Positions 57,749 through 64,000 of a stretch of DNA of 64,000 bases are shown here, one piece after another. Below the pieces are notes generated by a model. That model was not told the origin of the DNA, searched no databases, and worked only from the letters and a program-made list of their open reading frames with translations. Position 1 is the first letter of the stretch, and every line of letters starts with the position of its first letter. The position numbers and the translations under genes are program-made. Location of the stretch: contig OY986965.1 of NCBI GenBank assembly GCA_963920575.1, positions 22,394,047 to 22,458,046 of the forward strand. Direction: 5' to 3'. The DNA is from Narthecium ossifragum. Taxonomy: Eukaryota; Streptophyta; Magnoliopsida; Dioscoreales; Nartheciaceae.

Positions 57749-59392
57749 TGATAGGACTTGAAAAGTGTCGTAGTCTTAACAAGTCTACTCAAAATTACAA
57801 ATTTATAATCAAACTACTAACTAACTACTTTAGGGGTAGCGAGCAGTGAGTCCGAGTCGAATCCACAGGGAATGCGTAGGAAAATAATTAAACTACTAAA
57901 CCCAATCTAAGTATTCCTACCGATAAGTTGGGAAAAGGTTCAGAATTGAAACTAAACTAATACTAAAAGATTTATAAATGCGATAAAAGATACCATGGAG
58001 TTCTTAATCAGTAACTAAGGTTCTACCAAGTCTTCCTAAGATCAGGGCATGCAAACACGATGAGTGGCTTCCTAATAATTGATAAGTGAATGGCTAGTTC
58101 TCATTATCACTCAACAAATTCTGTTTAGGATTCATTGTTGGCAAGAACAATTATCTAATTATCAGTGGCCGAATGATTAGTTACATTCACTGCTAATGAA
58201 CCCTCTTATTAGAATGAATTCATCGCAAGTAATAGTACTGATATGGATTTAGGTGTAATATCAAGATGAGTTAGCATCTTGATGGCCAAATCTACAAAGG
58301 TAGGATGTACGAAGGATTAGGGATAGAACGTAGTGGGACTAGCACTACTATAGTGGGATTAGCACTATACAACCCCTAATCACGAAGAACATTTCATCCG
58401 AGATACCATGGGACTAGCATGGTCCTCTTATTTGGATGAATCCAATCCAAGCCCTAGCATACACAAGTTCCGGAATCAAGTGCAAACAAGAACAATCCAT
58501 ACATCCAGCAAGAAATCGACACCAAGGTATAAAAGAAATAGGAATCAATCCATATAAGCCAATCAATAATGTATACAAGCCCTACATCTAAGAAATCCCT
58601 AATAGAAACCCTAGTTACATCATAAGAATCCCATGGTTAGGGTTTTAGCTACTCATCTTTAGAAAGGAGATCCGTCGATGAAGGTTGTCGCCACGCTCCA
58701 CCCATGGATCTTCCCCTAAAGATCTAACCTAACTTATGTAAAAGAAGGAAGAAAAAGAACCAAGAAGGCTCAGCCAAAAGGCCAAGGAAGAGCCCCCAAA
58801 TTCGGATTAAATAATCATATATATAGGGGAACTTCCAAAACTAGGGTTTAGTTGAGTTGGACTATAGTGTAACTCGGATTTCCTGAATTGATCCTGACAG
58901 CATATTCCGGTCGCTACTGGGTCCAATCCGTCCCGAATCTGAAAATAAGTCCAACACAAAAGATGTAGATTAGGGAGTCTTCTGTCAGATCCCAAAGATT
59001 TCATAATATTCAGAGTTATCTAGAATATTTGACGAATATTCTCTTCAGCTTTGACGGTGCAGCTTTCCAGCTTATGTCTCTTCATGTATTCTTGAAATCT
59101 GCTATCACATCCTCAGGAATCTCGCAAAATGTCCAACAGAAACGTTGTAGAACTCTGAGTCTTATACAACATCCCAAAGTTTCAGAATATTTGGACCTTT
59201 GTCCAATATCTGCCGAATATATTACTGACGGTCGACGAAGTAGTTTATTTAGTCATTTTAGCCGAATTTCCTGCATTTCTTCTCAAAGCATGATTAAACC
59301 TGAAATCAACTAACAAACTATCAAACACAAACACTCTCGGGCTAACAAAGGTAATTTAAGGGGTTTAATTGTGACTATTTAGTGACTCATCA
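57749..59392 (-). mobile_element. Athila-like solo LTR, TSD ATAGA
   Basis: 1644 bp from TGATAGGACTTG to GTGACTCATCA, with ATAGA at 57744-57748 and 59393-59397. The ends match element 3's LTR, and the body matches the solo LTR at 54493. Confidence 0.92.
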
Positions 59393-59471
59393 ATAGACAA
59401 TTTTACCTCAATCTGGTGAAAGAAGCAGTAATGGAAGACTTGGACGCCGGCGTCACCGGAAAGGGCTGGAG

Positions 59472-61981
59472 TGTCACACCCCGACCCAGAAACCAATCCA
59501 GGACGGGGCGTGAGGGTCCTAACACTATTCATCATCAACCGGCGCAGTGCAAGCGGAAAAGATAAACAATTTAAGCAAAAGTATTCCAGAGGCTAAGCAG
59601 ATTTAATCATAATATAACATCAAGTCTTACAATATCTGAGTTCCAAAATACAGATTTATACAACATCCCAAGGTTCTCCAAAAAAGGGTACAACATGTAT
59701 AAATATATCAAAAAGTACAACAGTCATATCCTCGGACAAAACCTCAGACGCCTCTGGATGTACCTGCGCCGCCAAAAGCCGAACCAGCCGGCTCCACCGA
59801 AGAAGAACCGCCGCCTGCACCTGCAAACGCAGCCCGGGTAGGAATGAGCATAAAGCCCAGTAGAGTTCTACTCTACGGCACACTGAAGGGAGAAAAACAA
59901 CAACAGTGTTGTCCCCCAGCCTAAGTCTAAAGAATGCCACGGGTCCCATAACCCACCGATGTCCCAAGGGTTCCTGTCATGAAACCTCTCTCCTGAACAT
60001 GTTACCAGGAGGACCACGGAAACAGTAACATGCAGGCTCTAACCCTTACCCAGCAGGGATACCACTGCATGGGGACCACGTCGGGAACTCCTCGGTTGCA
60101 TCCTTAGCACTTGGGCTTGGAAGACAACACGACCTCTAAACCTCAAACAAAAATTCAAGCCGACTATCGCAATCCTCAATCATCAGAGATTCAGATCGAT
60201 AATCACACCCTAATCTTGACTACCCAGCCACGGTCCTAAGGCTAGATCCGAGCTACCCGAGAGCCTCGGATCGGCGACCCAAGACATCGCCCGCCTAACC
60301 TCAAATGCCTCTAATGCATACAATGCATGAGCTTAAGCAAGCATCTAATCCTAGATGTCTCTATATGTCACATCAACAGTTACAAGTTCAACAGATATAC
60401 AATAGCACTCGGCACTCGCCGGCAAGAGGCTAAGGTTCCACAATTCCTCATTAGCTAGCACTCATAGCTAGCTAATGGTTAAGTAAACAACCAGACATTT
60501 AATTTCTATCAAACTTGAATTAAATGCGAACACAACCATAAGTTTGCTAAAAAGGGGAGAAACTCGGATCAAATCTCAAACCCGATGAAAACCCTTTGAA
60601 AACCTCATCAAATCCATCTATAAACCTTCCAACACGTTTAAGACTCAATCAAAGTTGAAAGCCATTCAAGAAGAACCAAAGAACACTGTTCAAAGGGTCA
60701 CGGACGATGCCACGGTCGATCCGTGGATCGACCGTGAGGCCACGGACGATGCCATATCGACCGTGAGACCCATACGAAGAAAGCCAAGGGCGACGGTCGA
60801 TCCAACCATCGACCCTGAGAAGCCCAAAACCAAGCAGAGCCTGACGGTCGATCCGACGGTCGACCGTCAGGTAAATGGCGAAAAAGCGAAGGCCCCACGG
60901 TCGATCGATCCATCGACCCTGGGGACCCAAAACCTCGACAGAGCCCGACGGTCGATACGACGGTCGATCTGACGGTCGACCGTCAGGCCCAGAGGAAATA
61001 TACTAAAGCATGACGGTCGATACATAGATCGACCGTCGAGCTGACGGTCGATGCACCGATCGACCGTCGAGCTCCAGACGCAAAATACCAGAAATCCTAA
61101 TTCTAAGATTTCAAGAATCAAAACATGTTAGAATACAATCAAATTTTGCAAGCAAGTATATTTTGAGGTGAGGAAACTAATGGTATAAAGAAATCCAGTT
61201 TTTAACGGTTAAATCCCATTTTAGGTCGGAAAAACCAAAAACCGACGAAATCGTGAGATACGGAAACTAACCATTATAACACCAGTTTTGCAATGCAAGA
61301 ATACAAGGAATGAGCTACATTACATAGGCAAGGATCTACAAGCATGCTATCAAGGTATTCACAGCAATAACACAAGCATGCTATCAAGGTATTCACATGC
61401 AAGAAACACCTACTTTAAACGCAATCCCAGCTTCTCCACGCGTCCAGCCAACCGCGCCGTGAAGATCCGCTGCTCAAGCTCAGTCCTCCAAGGTCAAGCC
61501 CAGCCGGAGGAGAAGAGAAGAAGGGGAGAAGAAGAAGAGACGTCGGTGGAGAAGAGAAGGAAGAACCAGCCAAAGAAGGGAAGGAGAGAAGAAAGGAGAG
61601 AAGAGAGGGAAGCGGGTGGGGGTTGGAGCCAACTGCTCCAACCACCCTCCACTCACCAGGCCCCTAATGGGCCGGATCTTCTCTAACGGGCCAAAAACCC
61701 GTTGACCCGCTAACGAACCCGAAAACGAGCTTTAGCGCGCCCGAGCTGGGATCTTCCGATCCCGGGCCCACCTAACCATTCTAAACATCCACATACATCA
61801 ATCCAAGGCCGTGGGTGCAACGCGGGTGTGAAACCGACCACCAAGGGCATATTTACCAAAATGCCCCTGGGGTCCAAACCGCCACACGATCACCCGATCG
61901 TGCCCGACGCGGAACCAAACCAACAGGAAACCGGCTCTCGAACCATGTGGTCGAGTCAGGTCTGAGGGGCGGGCCCTCACA
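59472..61981 (+). mobile_element. Del/Tekay-like solo LTR, 2510 bp, TSD TGGAG
   Basis: Starts TGTCACACCCCGACCC and ends GGGCCCTCACA, with TGGAG at 59467-59471 and 61982-61986. Removing it restores a minisatellite unit ('ggctggaggcttgggg'). It is the complete reference for the truncated copy at 5911-7908. It contains a palindrome cluster (60705-61070) and a purine-rich block (61500-61620). Confidence 0.93.
60705..61070. repeat. Cluster of (A)CGGTCGAT / ATCGACCGT motifs
   Basis: Roughly fifteen copies of ACGGTCGATCC or its inverse ATCGACCGT in 365 bp, arranged as inverted pairs such as 'acggtcgatccgtggatcgaccgt'. The homologous place in the 5911-7908 copy (7610-7705) has GGATCGATCC motifs instead. 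Confidence 0.78.
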
Positions 61982-62825
61982 TGGAGGCTTGGGGGGAAAA
62001 GATCTGCTCACTTTCGGCAACGGATCTGACCAGTTGTAGAGTGAGGCTGGGGTCAAGGAGGTGGCCGGGAAGACTTGGACGGTCGAGGTCGTTGGCGGAG
62101 AACGCCGGAGTCAGCGGAAATGGCTGGAGGCGTGGGGGGAGACTATTTGGTCTCTTCCGGCAACGGATCTGACCAGAGCAGGAGTGATTCTACGGACAAG
62201 GAGGTGGCTGGGTATTTTGGACGCTCGAGGTCGTTGTTGGAGAACGCCAGAGTCACCGAAGAAGGTTGGAGGCGTGGGAGGACAAGATCTGGTCACTTTT
62301 GGCAACGGAGCTGACCAGTTCTGGAGACAAGGAGGTGGCTGGCAGGACTTCGCCGCTCGGAGTCATTGGCGGAGAAGGCCGGAGTCACTGGGAATGGCCG
62401 TCCGACGTGGGGGGAGAAGATTTGGTCACTTCTGCCAACGGATCTGACCAGATCTGGAGTGAGGGTGGAGACAAGGAGGTGCTCGGGTATTTTGGGATGC
62501 TTGGGGTCGTTGTTGGAGAACGGAGGAGTCACCGGAGAGGGTTGGATGCGTGGGGAGAGAAGATCTGGTCACTTCCGGCAACGGATGTGACCAGATCTGG
62601 AGACAAGGAGGTGGTCGGGAAGACTTGCATGCTCGGGATCGTTGGCGGAGAACGCAGGAGTCATTGGAGGGGCCTGGAGGCGTGGGGGGACAAGATCTGG
62701 TCACTTCTGGCAAACGATCTGACCAGATTTGGAGAGAAGGAGGTGGCCGAGAAGACTTGGATGGTCGGGGTCGTTGGCGGAGAACGAAACTGGGGACAAG
62801 AAGGTGCCGGCGTCCAGATCCCAGT

Positions 62826-63025
62826 NNNNNNNNNNNNNNNNNNNNNNNNNNNNNNNNNNNNNNNNNNNNNNNNNNNNNNNNNNNNNNNNNNNNNNNNNNN
62901 NNNNNNNNNNNNNNNNNNNNNNNNNNNNNNNNNNNNNNNNNNNNNNNNNNNNNNNNNNNNNNNNNNNNNNNNNNNNNNNNNNNNNNNNNNNNNNNNNNNN
63001 NNNNNNNNNNNNNNNNNNNNNNNNN
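62826..63025. other. Assembly gap, exactly 200 N
   Basis: A round-number run of N, probably a placeholder of arbitrary size at the unresolved end of the minisatellite. Confidence 0.98.
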
Positions 63026-64000
63026 TTTTGGATGGCTGACAAAAGTTGATTTCCAGATGGTGGAAGAAGCTTCGACAGTATAGCAGCATTACATAAACCA
63101 ATATACGAGTACATTCCACATATAAGAAATATCGATGCACAGCACCCCGAGTGAGAAGGTAGAGATGAAGCAGACCATCTTGACATTATAAAGTCAACAC
63201 GCAAACTGGCTGGAGCTTAAAGAGCCATTCTTATAAATAACTATACTCCATTATGAAACAAGTGATGATTGCCCCATTATTTATATCCTTTGTAGTTTCT
63301 TATTTTTTCTTGAAGATTGGACCTCGATTTAGTTGTTTTTATGATAGTCAGAAATGCATATACTAATTGATGCAATGACATAGAATGCAATAGAAACAAC
63401 TTTTTGTCCATTCTCTGAATTTGCTTATCCTTGTTTCTACTTAAGAAGGTTCCCCCAAGCTTCGCCCATGACCAGTAAGGAATCTGGTGCATGGTAAACG
63501 TGAACCTCTCTATGAGAGAGACAACCAGATTTCTCAAGAGGAGAAACCAAAAATCCTAATTTTCATTCATCATCAAAAACTGTCTCTTACAAACCCTAAG
63601 TCCTCCATTTATATGTTTAAGGAGAGACCAAACCAACTCATACCTGGACTCAAACATGAATTAACCTAATCCAAGTAACCAAACCCAAAATTCAAGTAGG
63701 AGAAAACTGACTAGAAATAGGAAATTTGCTAAAAAAGGAAAGACCGAGCAAACTGCCTAAAAAGTAAAGTTTTTTACTAAAACGAGATTTTACGCCAAAG
63801 GAAAAGGAATCTGGAGATTCGGAGGTCAAGGTCATGGAGAGATCTTCGATCTCCAATGAATCATGACAGGCCCGTCGAGCCGGTCATTTCGACTGGTCGC
63901 ACGCCCCGATCGGACGTTGTGGTCGAAAGTTATGCCCATCCGACGGTCGGGGGTCATACGGAGATCTGAGTAGGACGGATGGAGTCCGAACGCGTCCGGA
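63026..64000. other. No gene recognised
   Basis: AT-rich up to about 63800, then GC-rich with 'gatcggacg' and 'cgacggtcgg' words reminiscent of LTR sequence. 63470-63680 resembles the leader part of an LTR ('caaaccctaagtcctccatttatatg'), but no boundaries are visible. Confidence 0.3.

Larger units (their letters stand above)
59430..62825. repeat. 131-144-bp minisatellite, split by the Del-like solo LTR
   Basis: Units recur with 'gcgtgggg' at 61987, 62130, 62272, 62405, 62549 and 62680, and a partial unit lies at 59430-59471. Conserved words are 'acaagatctggtcactt', 'ggcaacggatctgacc' and 'gttggcggagaacg'. The array runs into an assembly gap, so its true length is unknown. Confidence 0.88.

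Noticed and set aside
62266..63039. 257-codon plus-strand frame
   Set aside because: It translates the minisatellite units and then 200 N bases; the repeated peptide follows the DNA period, and there is no domain.

Overview
This is nuclear DNA of a flowering plant: one intron-containing host gene sits in a dense, nested field of transposable elements. I cannot name the species. The GC-rich first exon of the gene and the surrounding Athila-, Del-, MULE- and Harbinger-type elements fit an angiosperm. The only clearly intact cellular gene is a P2B autoinhibited Ca2+-ATPase of the ACA4/ACA11 type on the minus strand (12976-20500). It has seven exons with consistent GT-AG splice phases and a predicted product of 1034 residues.

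Layout. 1-5910 is a minus-strand Athila-like Ty3/gypsy element, internally deleted, whose 3' LTR runs off the left edge. It is inserted in a Del/Tekay-like LTR (5911-7908), which in turn interrupts the reverse transcriptase of an L1-type LINE (7909-11545). Downstream of the ATPase lies a 141-bp insertion made of three perfect hairpins, flanked by a 9-bp duplication. A Tourist/Harbinger-type MITE occupies ATPase intron 1. About 320 bp upstream of the ATPase start codon sits a Mutator-like element (20822-35100, 9-bp TSD TATAATTAT). Its transposase is broken, and it has been invaded by a second Athila-like element (23564 to about 34475). That element is itself invaded by a 2.8-kb hAT element (30604-33402, 8-bp TSD ATGTTGAG) carrying the last two exons of a KH-domain RNA-binding protein gene.

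35101-48100 is a mixed accessory stretch: a 289-bp LTR-like element with TSD TCCGC, GC-rich segments with a captured F-box/Sel1 fragment, 19- and 20-bp minisatellites, a third Athila-like remnant (40630 to about 42400), palindromes, and a MITE with a long inverted copy. 48243-56702 holds PIF/Harbinger-type genes on the minus strand: a Myb/SANT-like ORF, a DDE transposase, and a small downstream ORF joining an RNase H1/viroplasmin-type domain to a C-terminal membrane anchor. Two solo LTRs with perfect 5-bp duplications interrupt the first two. Two more solo LTRs follow (57749-59392, TSD ATAGA; 59472-61981, TSD TGGAG). The second is set inside a 131-144-bp minisatellite that ends at a 200-base assembly gap (62826-63025).

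The most unusual signals are: the tail-anchored RNase H1-like ORF beside the Harbinger genes; the KH-gene exons inside the hAT element; a conserved small hairpin next to each of two polypurine tracts in the Athila-like elements; GATCGATC-type palindrome clusters recurring in different LTR families; and the triple-hairpin insertion.
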